Of a stretch of DNA of 64,000 nucleotides, positions 19,274 through 27,881 are shown in pieces. Source of the DNA: Streptomyces lucensis JCM 4490 (GTDB lineage Bacteria; Actinomycetota; Actinomycetes; Streptomycetales; Streptomycetaceae); NCBI RefSeq assembly GCF_014650035.1, contig NZ_BMUE01000006.1, positions 186,001-250,000 on the forward strand, read 5' to 3'. The notes beneath the pieces are model-generated. The model saw nothing but the letters and a program-made list of their open reading frames with translations, did not search any database and was not told the origin of the DNA. The position numbers were made by a program, and so were the translations under genes. How positions within the stretch are numbered: the stretch's first letter is position 1; each line of letters begins with the position of its first letter.

Positions 19274-19678
19274 GTGTCATTCCTGGTCGTTGGAACGACC
19301 GGACCGCGCTCTGCTAACGCGCGGGCCGGACAAGGGCATGCTGAAGACGGCCGACGGCGGCCATATTCATCAACCTCCCTGTCCCATGATCACGCGCCTC
19401 TCGCGCTGGCGTGACGGTAGCAAGCCTCCCTGGCCTGGGCAATGCGTTTTTGGTCGGAAACGGATTCCGGATGGCGGCGGCCACGCGTTTGCCGAAGGGG
19501 GTCGGTTTCATGGCTCTGCCACGTTCAGCGCGCTCAAGCAAGGGGTGGCCGAGGTCCTGTCACTCGAATGAGGTACGGCAGCGACCTGCGAGTCCCAGCT
19601 CAGTGTCGGATCCGACTTCGATCCGACAGGGACCGTGAGATTCCGACACGAAACTTGAGACCCTACGGGACGGCCGGG
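19274..19678. other. Gene-free stretch between GNAT and dnaB
   Basis: No supported coding region. It contains the GNAT promoter and, close to the dnaB stop, an inverted repeat TGTCGGATC-N7-GATCCGACA (19604-19628) that is the best candidate for the dnaB terminator. Confidence 0.5.
19604..19628 (-). terminator. Hairpin downstream of dnaB
   Basis: A perfect 9-bp stem with a 7-base loop, about 50 bases after the dnaB stop in the direction of transcription. No U-tract follows. Confidence 0.5.
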
Positions 19679-21157
19679 TCAGGTCTGTGCCATGTCCACG
19701 AAGCGGGAGTAGTGGCCCTGGAACGCGACCGTGATCGTGGCCGTCGGGCCGTTTCGGTGCTTGGCGACGATGAGGTCGGCCTCGCCCGCGCGCGGGGACT
19801 CCTTCTCGTAGGCGTCCTCACGGTGCAGCAGGATGACCATGTCGGCGTCCTGCTCGATGGACCCGGACTCGCGCAGGTCGGACACCATGGGCTTCTTGTC
19901 GGTCCGCTGCTCCGGACCACGGTTGAGCTGGGAGAGCGCGATGACCGGGATCTCCAGCTCCTTAGCGAGCAGCTTGAGGTTACGGGACATGTCCGAGACC
20001 TCCTGCTGACGGCTCTCGGCGCGTTTGGAGCCCCCGGACTGCATCAGCTGGAGGTAGTCGATGACGACCAGCTTGAGGTCGTTGCGCTGCTTGAGACGGC
20101 GGCACTTGGCACGGATCTCCATCATCGACAGGTTCGGGGAGTCGTCGATGTAGAGGGGCGCCGCCGAGACGTCCGGCATGCGGCGGGCGAGCCGGGTCCA
20201 GTCCTCGTCGGTCATCGTGCCCGAGCGCATGTGGTGCAGGGCGACCCGGGCCTCTGCCGACAGCAGGCGCATCGCGATCTCGTTGCGTCCCATTTCGAGC
20301 GAGAAGATGACGCTGGGGAGGTTGTGCTTGATCGAGGCGGCCCGCGCGAAGTCGAGGGCGAGGGTCGACTTACCCATGGCCGGGCGGGCCGCGATGACGA
20401 TCATCTGGCCTGGGTGCAGGCCGTTCGTCAGGGAGTCGAAGTCGGTGAAGCCCGTGGGCACACCCGTCATCTCACCGCTGCGCGAACCGATGGCCTCGAT
20501 CTCGTCGAGGGCGCCTTCCATGATGTCGCCGAGCGGCAGGTAGTCCTCGCTCGTGCGCTGCTCGGTGACGGCGTAGATCTCGGCCTGGGCGCTGTTGACG
20601 ATCTCGTCCACGTCTCCGTCGGCCGCGTATCCCATCTGCGTGATCCGCGTACCGGCCTCGACCAGGCGGCGCAGGACGGCCCGCTCGTGGACGATCTCCG
20701 CGTAGTACTCGGCGTTGGCCGCCGTCGGCACGGTCTGGACGAGGCTGTGCAGATACGCGGCGCCGCCGACCTTGTTGATCTCTCCGCGCTTGGTGAGTTC
20801 CGCGGCGATGGTGATCGGGTCCGCAGGCTCGCCCTTGGCGTAGACGTCCAGGATGGCCTGGTAGATCGTCTCGTGCGCGGGCTTGTAGAAATCGTGGCCC
20901 TTGAGGATCTCGACGACGTCGGCGATGGCGTCCTTGGACAGCAGCATGCCGCCCAGCACCGACTGCTCGGCGTCCAGGTCCTGCGGTGGCACTCGCTCGA
21001 AGGACGCCCCTCCGCCGTCCCAGGCGCCGTTCTCCCGGCCCCGGTCGTGCTGTTCCTCACGACCCCTGCCGCCGTCGTTGCGCCGACGGGCGGCCGGCAG
21101 ACGATCACTGGGTCCACTGTCGGCCCACGGATCGTCCAAGGGCTCGGAAATGCTCAC
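19679..21157 (-). CDS. dnaB: Replicative DNA helicase DnaB
   Basis: The hexameric replicative helicase. Residues about 40-150 form the N-terminal domain (PPQDLDAEQSVLGGMLLS). The RecA-like domain carries the Walker A ARPAMGKSTLA, LPSVIFSLEM, a Walker B-type LVVIDYLQLM and the C-terminal AKHRNGPTATI. GTG 21157 is chosen: it has a GGAGGAGGTG site seven bases upstream, and the frame further upstream lacks conservation. The 492-residue length is normal with no intein. Confidence 0.97.
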   Translation of the reverse strand: MSISEPLDDPWADSGPSDRLPAARRRNDGGRGREEQHDRGRENGAWDGGGASFERVPPQDLDAEQSVLGGMLLSKDAIADVVEILKGHDFYKPAHETIYQAILDVYAKGEPADPITIAAELTKRGEINKVGGAAYLHSLVQTVPTAANAEYYAEIVHERAVLRRLVEAGTRITQMGYAADGDVDEIVNSAQAEIYAVTEQRTSEDYLPLGDIMEGALDEIEAIGSRSGEMTGVPTGFTDFDSLTNGLHPGQMIVIAARPAMGKSTLALDFARAASIKHNLPSVIFSLEMGRNEIAMRLLSAEARVALHHMRSGTMTDEDWTRLARRMPDVSAAPLYIDDSPNLSMMEIRAKCRRLKQRNDLKLVVIDYLQLMQSGGSKRAESRQQEVSDMSRNLKLLAKELEIPVIALSQLNRGPEQRTDKKPMVSDLRESGSIEQDADMVILLHREDAYEKESPRAGEADLIVAKHRNGPTATITVAFQGHYSRFVDMAQT

Positions 21158-21639
21158 CGAGCCACCTCCTCCCGTCCGCAGGGCGGACCTCGCCGTGTCC
21201 TCTTTTGTAGGGCACGACACTGACAAATAAGAGGCCCTGCTCCAGTTCTGGGACGTCGGGTTTGTGACGGTTCCAGGGGCCACGGGAAAGACGTGTTACG
21301 GGCCGGGGGAAGGAGCGGGCGCCGGACCACCGTAGGCCCGTCGGCAGCGTCAGCCAATCTGGTTATCCACAGGCCATGTGGACGACCACCCCGATGCTGT
21401 GGAGAACTCCCCGAAACCTGTGCACGACCCGGTGGACAGCGCTGTGAACAAGCCCTCGATCCTTTCCGGAGAAAGCCTCTGACCTGCTGCTTCACAGTCC
21501 ACCGGCTGTGCAGAAGAAAAACTTCCCCAGTCGGACCAAGATCGCTTCGAACGGTGCGCGAAAGGAGGCAGCCCATGGCACACAGTAAGGGGCAGACATG
21601 ACTTGCAGCTCTTACCTGTGGACGATTAGATTAGTGCTC
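21158..21639. promoter_or_regulatory. dnaB-MATE divergent region with clustered DnaA-box-like sequences
   Basis: Within 265 bases there are TTATCCACA (21363-21371), TGTGGACGA (21377-21385), TGTGGAGAA (21398-21406), TGTGCACGA (21419-21427) and TGTGGACGA (21617-21625), plus weaker TGTGAACAA (21443) and TGTGCAGAA (21507). All match or nearly match Streptomyces DnaA boxes or their complements. No gene is supported here. Confidence 0.6.
21603..21632 (+). promoter_or_regulatory. Candidate promoter of the MATE gene
   Basis: TTGCAG (21603-21608) and TAGATT (21627-21632) are 18 bases apart and place the transcription start close to ATG 21640. A DnaA-box-like TGTGGACGA lies between the two hexamers. 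Confidence 0.5.
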
Positions 21640-22977
21640 ATGACACAGGCTCCCGCGCTCCCCAAGGCCGCCCGGCGACGGCACGACCGAGAAATCGTCG
21701 CGCTGGCCGTCCCCGCCTTCGGCGCCCTCGTCGCCGAGCCTCTCTTCGTCCTGGCGGACAGCGCGATCGTCGGTCATCTCGGCACCGCCCAGCTTGCCGG
21801 CCTCGGGATCGCCTCCGCCCTTCTCACCACTGCCGTCAGCGTCTTCGTCTTCCTCGCCTACGCCACCACGGCCGCCGTGGCCCGTCGCGTCGGCGCCGGT
21901 GATCTCCAGGCCGCCATCCGTCAGGGCATGGACGGTGTCTGGCTGGCCCTCCTGCTCGGCATCGCCGTCATCGCCGTCGTCCTTCCACTGGCGTCCGGCA
22001 TCGTGGACCTCTTCGGCGCCTCCGCGACGGCAGCCCCGTACGCCACGACGTACTTGCGTATCTCCTCGCTGGGCATCCCGGCCATGCTCATCGTCCTCGC
22101 CGCGACGGGAGTGCTGCGCGGACTGCAGGACACCCGGACCCCTCTCTACGTCGCCATCGCCGGCTTCATCGCCAACGGCGCGCTCAACGCAGGGCTCGTC
22201 TACGGCGCCGGGCTCGGTATCGCCGGTTCGGCCTGGGGCACGGTCATCGCCCAGTGCGGCATGGCCGCCGTCTATCTGGCCGTGGTAGTCCGTGGGGCCC
22301 GTCGGCACGGCGCTTCCCTCCGACCGGATGCCGCCGGCATTCGGGCCTCGGCACAGGCCGGGGCCCCACTTCTGGTCCGCACGCTCTCGCTACGGGCGAT
22401 CCTCATGATCGCCACGGCGGTCGCAGCACGCCTCGGCGACGCCGACATCGCCGCCCATCAGATCATCTTGTCCCTATGGAGCCTGCTGGCGTTCGCACTG
22501 GACGCCATCGCCATCGCGGGACAGGCGATCATCGGCCGGTATCTCGGGGCGGACGATGCCCAGGGCGCGCGCGAGGCCTGTCGCCGCATGGTCCAGTGGG
22601 GCATGGCGACCGGTGTCGTGCTGGGCCTGCTCGTAGTGACCGGCCGGCCGCTCTTCCTGCCCCTGTTCACCGGTGATTCGGTGGTGACGGACACGGCACT
22701 GCCCGCGCTGCTGGTGGTGGCGCTGTCACAGCCCGTCTGCGGAATCGTCTTCGTCCTGGACGGCGTCCTGATGGGCGCGGGCGACGGTCCGTACCTGGCC
22801 TGGGCCATGGTGGTCACCCTGGCGGTGTTCGCCCCGGCGGCACTGCTCATCCCGGCACTCGGTGGTGGCCTCACCGCCCTCTGGGCGGCGATGACGCTGA
22901 TGATGACGGTCCGCCTGCTGACGCTGTGGCTGAGGAGCCGGTCCGGCCGGTGGATCGTGACCGGCGCGACGCGCTGA
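21640..22977 (+). CDS. MATE-family efflux transporter
   Basis: 445 residues with about 12 membrane helices. It opens with a short basic cytosolic head (KAARRRHDREIVALAVPAFG) and contains the family segments PLFVLADSAIVGHLGTAQLAGLGIA and DTRTPLYVAIAGFIANGALN, as in DinF/NorM proteins. It exports cationic compounds using a Na+ or H+ gradient. ATG 21640 is chosen; no Shine-Dalgarno is visible and the putative -10 is eight bases upstream, so the mRNA may be leaderless. Confidence 0.92.
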   Translation: MTQAPALPKAARRRHDREIVALAVPAFGALVAEPLFVLADSAIVGHLGTAQLAGLGIASALLTTAVSVFVFLAYATTAAVARRVGAGDLQAAIRQGMDGVWLALLLGIAVIAVVLPLASGIVDLFGASATAAPYATTYLRISSLGIPAMLIVLAATGVLRGLQDTRTPLYVAIAGFIANGALNAGLVYGAGLGIAGSAWGTVIAQCGMAAVYLAVVVRGARRHGASLRPDAAGIRASAQAGAPLLVRTLSLRAILMIATAVAARLGDADIAAHQIILSLWSLLAFALDAIAIAGQAIIGRYLGADDAQGAREACRRMVQWGMATGVVLGLLVVTGRPLFLPLFTGDSVVTDTALPALLVVALSQPVCGIVFVLDGVLMGAGDGPYLAWAMVVTLAVFAPAALLIPALGGGLTALWAAMTLMMTVRLLTLWLRSRSGRWIVTGATR

Positions 22978-22979
22978 CC

Positions 22980-22993
22980 GTTTCACGTGAAAC
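22980..22993. other. parS site
   Basis: Exact GTTTCACGTGAAAC, three bases after the MATE stop codon and just before the terminator shared with rplI. Confidence 0.95.
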
Positions 22994-23021
22994 ATGCCGT
23001 GGTGCCTCAGCATCCACAGGA

Positions 23022-23056
23022 AAAGGGGTCGCACCCATACCGGGTGCGACCCCTTT
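23022..23056. terminator. Bidirectional terminator between MATE gene and rplI
   Basis: AAAGGGGTCGCACCC (23022-23036) pairs with GGGTGCGACCCCTTT (23042-23056), with A-rich and T-rich flanks suited to both directions. Confidence 0.9.
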
Positions 23057-23091
23057 CACTTGCTCAGACGAGCGTAGTGATCACGCGGCGA

Positions 23092-23538
23092 TCAGGCCGC
23101 GACGACCTCGATGTTGACCTTGGCGGCAACCTCGGGGTGCAGACGCACGGACGTCTCGTGGGCGCCCAGGGTCTTGATCGGAGCGGTCAGCTCGATGCGG
23201 CGCTTGTCGACCTCGGGGCCACCGGAAGCCTTGATCGCGGAAGCGATGTCGGCGGGGGTGACGGAGCCGAAGAGACGACCGGCGTCGCCGGAGCGGACGG
23301 CCAGACGGACCTTGACGCCCTCGAGCTGGGCCTTCACAGCGTTGGCCTGCTCGATGGTCTGGATCTCGTGGATCTTGCGAGCACGACGGATCTGCTCGAC
23401 GTCCTTCTCGCCACCCTTGGTCCAGCGGATAGCGAACTTCCGCGGGATCAGGTAGTTGCGAGCGTAGCCGTCCTTGACGTCGACGACGTCGCCCGCGGCA
23501 CCGAGGCCGGAAACCTCGTGGGTGAGGATGATCTTCAT
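23092..23538 (-). CDS. rplI: 50S ribosomal protein L9
   Basis: 148 residues. The N-terminal RNA-binding domain reads [19 protein letters not shown] then [16 protein letters not shown], the L9 signature. A long connecting helix and the C-terminal domain follow. It is the last gene of the rpsF-ssb-rpsR-rplI operon, 18 bases after rpsR, and ends in the strong terminator shared with the MATE gene. Confidence 0.98.
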   Translation of the reverse strand: MKIILTHEVSGLGAAGDVVDVKDGYARNYLIPRKFAIRWTKGGEKDVEQIRRARKIHEIQTIEQANAVKAQLEGVKVRLAVRSGDAGRLFGSVTPADIASAIKASGGPEVDKRRIELTAPIKTLGAHETSVRLHPEVAAKVNIEVVAA

Positions 23539-23556
23539 GAGTCGGTCACCCTTCCC

Positions 23557-23793
23557 TTAGCGCGCGGTGGACGTGTAGGGCAGCAGCGCCATCTCACGGC
23601 TGTTCTTGACGGCCGTGGCGACGTCACGCTGGTGCTGCGTGCAGTTGCCGGTCACGCGGCGGGCACGGATCTTGCCGCGGTCGGAAATGAACTTCCGCAG
23701 CATGTTCGTGTCCTTGTAGTCCACGTACGTGACCTTGTCCTTGCAGAAAGCGCAGACCTTCTTCTTCGGCTTGCGCACAGGCGGCTTCGCCAT
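23557..23793 (-). CDS. rpsR: 30S ribosomal protein S18
   Basis: 78 residues. The head [11 protein letters not shown] and a later [10 protein letters not shown] carry cysteines, so this is the zinc-binding (C+) type of S18; Streptomyces usually encode a second, cysteine-free copy elsewhere. It binds S6 on the 30S platform, consistent with rpsF in the same operon. Confidence 0.97.
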   Translation of the reverse strand: MAKPPVRKPKKKVCAFCKDKVTYVDYKDTNMLRKFISDRGKIRARRVTGNCTQHQRDVATAVKNSREMALLPYTSTAR

Positions 23794-23850
23794 GGTGTTT
23801 CTCCTGTGTGATCAAGAAGTTGGGATAAGACCCGCCTCCGGCCCGAAGGC

Positions 23851-24432
23851 CTAGAAGGGGGGCTCGTCCGAGTAGCCGCCACCGCCGCCGGAGCCACCGC
23901 CCCAGCCACCGCCACCCTGGTTGCCACCGGCGGGAGCGCCGGTCGCCCACGGGTCGTCGGCAGGAGCGCCGCCACCCTGCTGGCCGCCACCGGGGCCGCC
24001 GCCCCAGCCGCCGCCACCCTGCTGGCCGCCACCGCCGCCGTAACCGCCCTGGCCACCGCGAGCGCCGCCGGCGGTCTTGGTGACCTTTGCCGTGGCGTTG
24101 CGCAGGCTGGGGCCGACCTCGTCGACGTCCAGTTCGTAGACCGTGCGCTTGACGCCCTCACGGTCCTCGTAGGACCGCTGCTTCAGCCGGCCCTGCACGA
24201 TGACGCGCATGCCTCGCTGGAGCGACTCGGCGACGTTCTCCGCCGCCTGACGCCAGACCGAGCAGGTCAGGAAGAGGCTCTCGCCGTCCTTCCACTCGTT
24301 CGTCTGGCGGTCGAAGGTGCGGGGAGTGGACGCGACGCGGAACTTCGCGACCGCCGCACCGGACGGGGTGAAGCGCAGCTCGGGGTCGTCGACAAGATTG
24401 CCGATGACCGTGATGACGGTCTCGCCTGCCAT
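23851..24432 (-). CDS. ssb: Single-stranded DNA-binding protein
   Basis: 193 residues. The OB fold (about 1-110) starts [21 protein letters not shown] long Gly/Gln-rich flexible linker follows, and the acidic tip ends DEPPF, the partner-docking motif for replication and repair proteins. It lies between rpsF and rpsR, the standard bacterial arrangement, so translation is coordinated with ribosomal proteins. Confidence 0.98.
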   Translation of the reverse strand: MAGETVITVIGNLVDDPELRFTPSGAAVAKFRVASTPRTFDRQTNEWKDGESLFLTCSVWRQAAENVAESLQRGMRVIVQGRLKQRSYEDREGVKRTVYELDVDEVGPSLRNATAKVTKTAGGARGGQGGYGGGGGQQGGGGWGGGPGGGQQGGGAPADDPWATGAPAGGNQGGGGWGGGSGGGGGYSDEPPF

Positions 24433-24493
24433 GGGGGAACCTCTCGGCGGGTTTGCTGCTGGCTGCTTGGTGCTACTCGGATCCCGAGATCAG

Positions 24494-24510
24494 CTGAGCT
24501 GCGAGCTCAG
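24494..24510 (-). terminator. Hairpin overlapping the rpsF stop codon
   Basis: CTGAGCT-GCG-AGCTCAG covers the rpsF TGA. It may be an attenuator or RNA-processing site that sets the ratio of S6 to SSB; inferred from position. Confidence 0.35.
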
Positions 24511-24797
24511 TGGGTCTCGGGGCGGAGGACCTTGGTCCGGAGGACCGACTCGTTCAGGTTCATCTGGCGGTCGAGCTCCTTGACGACCGCAGGCTCGGCC
24601 TGCAGGTCGATGACCGAGTAGATGCCCTCGGGCTTCTTCTTGATCTCGTACGCGAGACGACGACGGCCCCAGGTGTCGACCTTCTCCACCTTGCCGCCGC
24701 CATCACGGACGACGGACAGGAAGTTCTCGATCAGCGGGGAGACCGAACGCTCCTCGAGATCGGGGTCGAGGATGACCATCACCTCGTAGTGACGCAT
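24507..24797 (-). CDS. rpsF: 30S ribosomal protein S6
   Basis: 96 residues starting [17 protein letters not shown], with [20 protein letters not shown] in the middle, the S6 signature. ATG 24797 follows GAGGAGGTG at the right distance. The longer upstream frame is not conserved. First gene of the operon with ssb, rpsR and rplI. Confidence 0.98.
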   Translation of the reverse strand: MRHYEVMVILDPDLEERSVSPLIENFLSVVRDGGGKVEKVDTWGRRRLAYEIKKKPEGIYSVIDLQAEPAVVKELDRQMNLNESVLRTKVLRPETH

Positions 24798-25073
24798 GTG
24801 GAACCCACCTCCTCTGGACTCAGCGGCCACGGTCGTTCCGTGGCAGGAGGGTTGTGATGCGTACGCAACGGTATCGGCCGCCACTGACAATCGGAGGGGT
24901 TCCGCAGAGGATCCCGCAGTGTGACCGCAGCAGACCTGGGCAGACACCGGTGCAGACGGTACAGACTACCTGCACACCGGCTTCCGGTTGAAATCCGCCG
25001 GTGGGCACCCCCAGTCTGTACACATCGGGTGTGTAGGGCGCTACCGTGCGCCGCGATCCGCAGGAGGTGCCTC

Positions 25074-25391
25074 ATGGCACAGGCGTTGCAACCCAATACC
25101 GCCGGATCCCTGTTCGCCACCGACGGAAAGCTCCATCCGCTCCAGGACGGCCTGACGGCAGTGACGCTGGTCCTGGGCCTGCTCTCCTTCATCACGGCCT
25201 TCTTCCACAGCCTCCATCTGCTCACGTCGTGGGCGGGCCTGGCGGCGCTCGTCATCGGCGCGTACGGCCAGTGGATCTCGGTGACCACGCGGCAACGCTT
25301 CGGACTGGTCCTGGGGCTCGGCTTCGCCGGGGTCGGTTTCATGCTCGGCATGGCCCACGGCGGGCTGTTCGGCGGACTCGTCAGCAGCTGA
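25074..25391 (+). CDS. Small conserved membrane protein
   Basis: 105 residues with three hydrophobic segments (about 30-48, 50-68 and 76-96). The family is a conserved Streptomyces membrane protein that I cannot assign a function. ATG 25074 has a CAGGAGG site. It is divergent from the rpsF operon and followed by femX after 172 bases. Confidence 0.75.
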   Translation: MAQALQPNTAGSLFATDGKLHPLQDGLTAVTLVLGLLSFITAFFHSLHLLTSWAGLAALVIGAYGQWISVTTRQRFGLVLGLGFAGVGFMLGMAHGGLFGGLVSS

Positions 25392-25563
25392 GCCCTCCGC
25401 TCCTCGCACGCTCCCGGCACCGGGTGACGCCCCGGCCGCACCACCGGCCGGGGCGAAGGTGCCGTACGCCCAGTCGGTGCGTGCGCAAGGGGCAGTAGGC
25501 TTCGGCGCGAGAGCCGGAGCCCCTGAACCCATGGGGACACACCAGCCCGAGGAGCGCCCCGAC

Positions 25564-26685
25564 ATGAGCCTGACCCTGAGGACCATCAGCCGCGAGCAAC
25601 ATCTGGCCTACATCCAGAGCCTGCCGGCGGCGAGCCACATGCAGGTCCCGGCATGGGCCGATGTGAAGGCGGAGTGGCGCTCGGAGAGCCTCGGCTGGTT
25701 CGACGAGCGCACGGGCGAGATGGTCGGCGCGGGCCTGGTCCTGTACCGCCAGCTGCCCAAGATCAAGCGCTACCTCGCCTACCTTCCCGAAGGTCCGGTC
25801 ATCAACTGGTTCGCGCCGAACCTGGACGACTGGATCCAGCCGATGCTGGCGCACCTGAAGCAGCAGGGTGCCTTCTCCGTGAAGATGGGCCCGCCGGTGA
25901 TCATCCGCCGCTGGAACGCGGAGACGATCAAGAAGGGCATCCAGAGCCCGGACGTGAAGCGCCTGCGCGACATGGAGGCCGACTTCATCGAGCCGCGCGC
26001 CTTCGAGGTGGCGGACAAGCTGCGCCGCATGGGCTGGCAGCAGGGCGAGGACGGGGGCGCCGGTTTCGGCGACGTCCAGCCCCGCTACGTCTTCCAGGTG
26101 CCGCTTGCGAACCGCTCCCTGGAAGAGGTCCACAAGAACTTCAACCAGCTGTGGCGCCGCAACATCAAGAAGGCCGAGAAGGCCGGCGTCGAGGTCGTCC
26201 AGGGCGGCTACCAGGACCTCGCCGAGTGGCAGCGGCTGTACGAGATCACGGCCGTGCGCGACCACTTCCGGCCCCGCCCGCTGTCGTACTTCCAGCGCAT
26301 GTGGACGGCCCTCAACACCGAGGACCCCAACCGCATGCGGCTGTACTTCGCCCGCCACAACGGCGTGAACCTGTCGGCCGCGACGATGCTGATCGTCGGC
26401 GGTCACGTCTGGTACTCCTACGGCGCCTCCGACAACATCGGCCGTGAGGTCCGGCCCTCGAACGCGATGCAGTGGCGCATGCTGCGCGACGCCTACGCCC
26501 TCGGCGGCACCGTCTACGACCTGCGTGGCATCTCCGACTCGCTGGACGAGACGGACCACCTGTTCGGCCTGATCCAGTTCAAGGTCGGCACGGGCGGACA
26601 GGCCGCCGAGTACCTCGGCGAGTGGGACTTCCCGCTGAACAAGCTGCTCCACAAGGCCCTCGACATCTACATGTCGCGCCGCTGA
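25564..26685 (+). CDS. femX: FemAB-family aminoacyltransferase (FemX-like, peptidoglycan bridge glycine)
   Basis: 373 residues with two GNAT-like FemAB subdomains. Typical parts are QVPAWADVKAEW near the N-terminus, RRNIKKAEKAGVEV in the middle and YDLRGISDSLDETDHLFGLIQFKVGTGG near the end. FemX-type enzymes use glycyl-tRNA to add the first glycine to the stem peptide, which fits the LL-DAP-Gly bridge of Streptomyces. GAGGAG precedes ATG 25564. The next gene, 82 bases later on the same strand, is an alanine-racemase-like gene, so a cell-wall unit is likely. Confidence 0.92.
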   Translation: MSLTLRTISREQHLAYIQSLPAASHMQVPAWADVKAEWRSESLGWFDERTGEMVGAGLVLYRQLPKIKRYLAYLPEGPVINWFAPNLDDWIQPMLAHLKQQGAFSVKMGPPVIIRRWNAETIKKGIQSPDVKRLRDMEADFIEPRAFEVADKLRRMGWQQGEDGGAGFGDVQPRYVFQVPLANRSLEEVHKNFNQLWRRNIKKAEKAGVEVVQGGYQDLAEWQRLYEITAVRDHFRPRPLSYFQRMWTALNTEDPNRMRLYFARHNGVNLSAATMLIVGGHVWYSYGASDNIGREVRPSNAMQWRMLRDAYALGGTVYDLRGISDSLDETDHLFGLIQFKVGTGGQAAEYLGEWDFPLNKLLHKALDIYMSRR

Positions 26686-26767
26686 CCCGCGCGCGTTTGA
26701 TTCCATAGCCTTCACAGCTCTCACCCCCTGATACACCGCAGCCCCGAGAAAGGTCCCAGGTCCGGCC

Positions 26768-27799
26768 ATGGCGCTCACGCTCTACGTCGACACCGCGCGC
26801 TGGCGGGCGCACCACAAGCACGTGCAGGAGCAGTTCCCGGGGCTCGTCCCGGTCTGCAAGGGCAACGGCTACGGCTTCGGACACGAACGGCTGGCGGAGG
26901 AGGCCACACGACTCGGTGCGGACCTGCTCGCCGTCGGCACGACGTACGAGGCCGCGCGCATCAAGGACTTCTTCGGCGGGGACCTGCTGGTGCTGACGCC
27001 CTACCGGCGCGGCGAGGAGCCCGTACCGCTGCCCGACCGGGTGGTCCGCTCGGTGTCGTCGGTCGACGGTGTCTACGGCCTCGTCGGAGCCCGTGTCGTC
27101 ATCGAGGTGATGTCCTCGATGAAGCGGCACGGGATCAGTGAGCAGGACCTGCCGCAGCTGCACCAGGCCATAGAGAACGTCCGCCTGGAGGGCTTCGCCA
27201 TCCACCTGCCGCTGGACCGCACCGACGGCTCGGACGCCGTCGAGGAGGTCATCGGCTGGATGGACCGGCTGCGCGCGGCCCGGCTGCCGCTGCACACGAT
27301 GTTCGTCAGCCACCTCAAGGCCGATGACCTCGCCCGGCTCCAGCAGCAGTTCCCCCAGACCCGCTTCCGCGCCCGTATCGGCACGCGGCTGTGGCTGGGG
27401 GACCACGAGGCGACCGAGTACCGCGGTGCCGTCCTGGACGTCACCCGTGTCGCCAAGGGCGACCGGTTCGGCTACCGGCAGCAGAAGGCGGCCTCGGACG
27501 GCTACCTGGTGGTCGTGGCGGGCGGTACCTCCCACGGGGTGGGCCTGGAGGCCCCGAAGGCACTGCACGGCGTCATGCCGCGTGCCAAGGGCGTCGCCCG
27601 GGCCGGCCTGGCCACGGTCAACCGGAACCTCTCACCGTTCGTCTGGGGCGGGAAGCAGCGCTGGTTCGCCGAGCCGCCGCACATGCAGGTGTCGATCCTC
27701 TTCGTCCCGTCGGACGCGCCCGAGCCCCAGGTCGGCGACGAACTGGTGGCGCACCTGCGGCACACCACCACGCAGTTCGACCGCCTCGTGGACCGCTAG
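26768..27799 (+). CDS. Alanine-racemase-like PLP protein
   Basis: 343 residues. The N-terminal PLP barrel contains C-K31-G-N-G-Y-G-F-G-H, equivalent to the K-A-N-A-Y-G-H-G motif of alanine racemase, so the PLP lysine is present. Later segments (RARIGTRLWLGD, KGDRFGYRQQ) also resemble the family. I do not see the usual A-M-D-Q-x catalytic segment of the C-terminal domain. It may act on alanine or another amino acid, or be a specialised paralogue beside femX. Canonical alr is expected elsewhere. Confidence 0.8.
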   Translation: MALTLYVDTARWRAHHKHVQEQFPGLVPVCKGNGYGFGHERLAEEATRLGADLLAVGTTYEAARIKDFFGGDLLVLTPYRRGEEPVPLPDRVVRSVSSVDGVYGLVGARVVIEVMSSMKRHGISEQDLPQLHQAIENVRLEGFAIHLPLDRTDGSDAVEEVIGWMDRLRAARLPLHTMFVSHLKADDLARLQQQFPQTRFRARIGTRLWLGDHEATEYRGAVLDVTRVAKGDRFGYRQQKAASDGYLVVVAGGTSHGVGLEAPKALHGVMPRAKGVARAGLATVNRNLSPFVWGGKQRWFAEPPHMQVSILFVPSDAPEPQVGDELVAHLRHTTTQFDRLVDR

Positions 27800-27817
27800 G
27801 GCCTCAGGGAGTCGTAC

Positions 27818-27856
27818 AGGAAGGCCGTACACGCGTCGCTCGTGTACGGCCTTCCT
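27818..27856. terminator. Bidirectional terminator
   Basis: AGGAAGGCCGTACAC (27818-27832) pairs perfectly with GTGTACGGCCTTCCT (27842-27856), between the convergent racemase-like and GT87 genes. Confidence 0.9.
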
Positions 27857-27881
27857 CATGCCTCGCTACAGGGGTGTTCGC

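Noticed and set aside
19274..19678. tRNA or small RNA gene
   Set aside because: I found no cloverleaf, no T-loop GGTTCGA and no clear promoter; only one hairpin near the dnaB stop.
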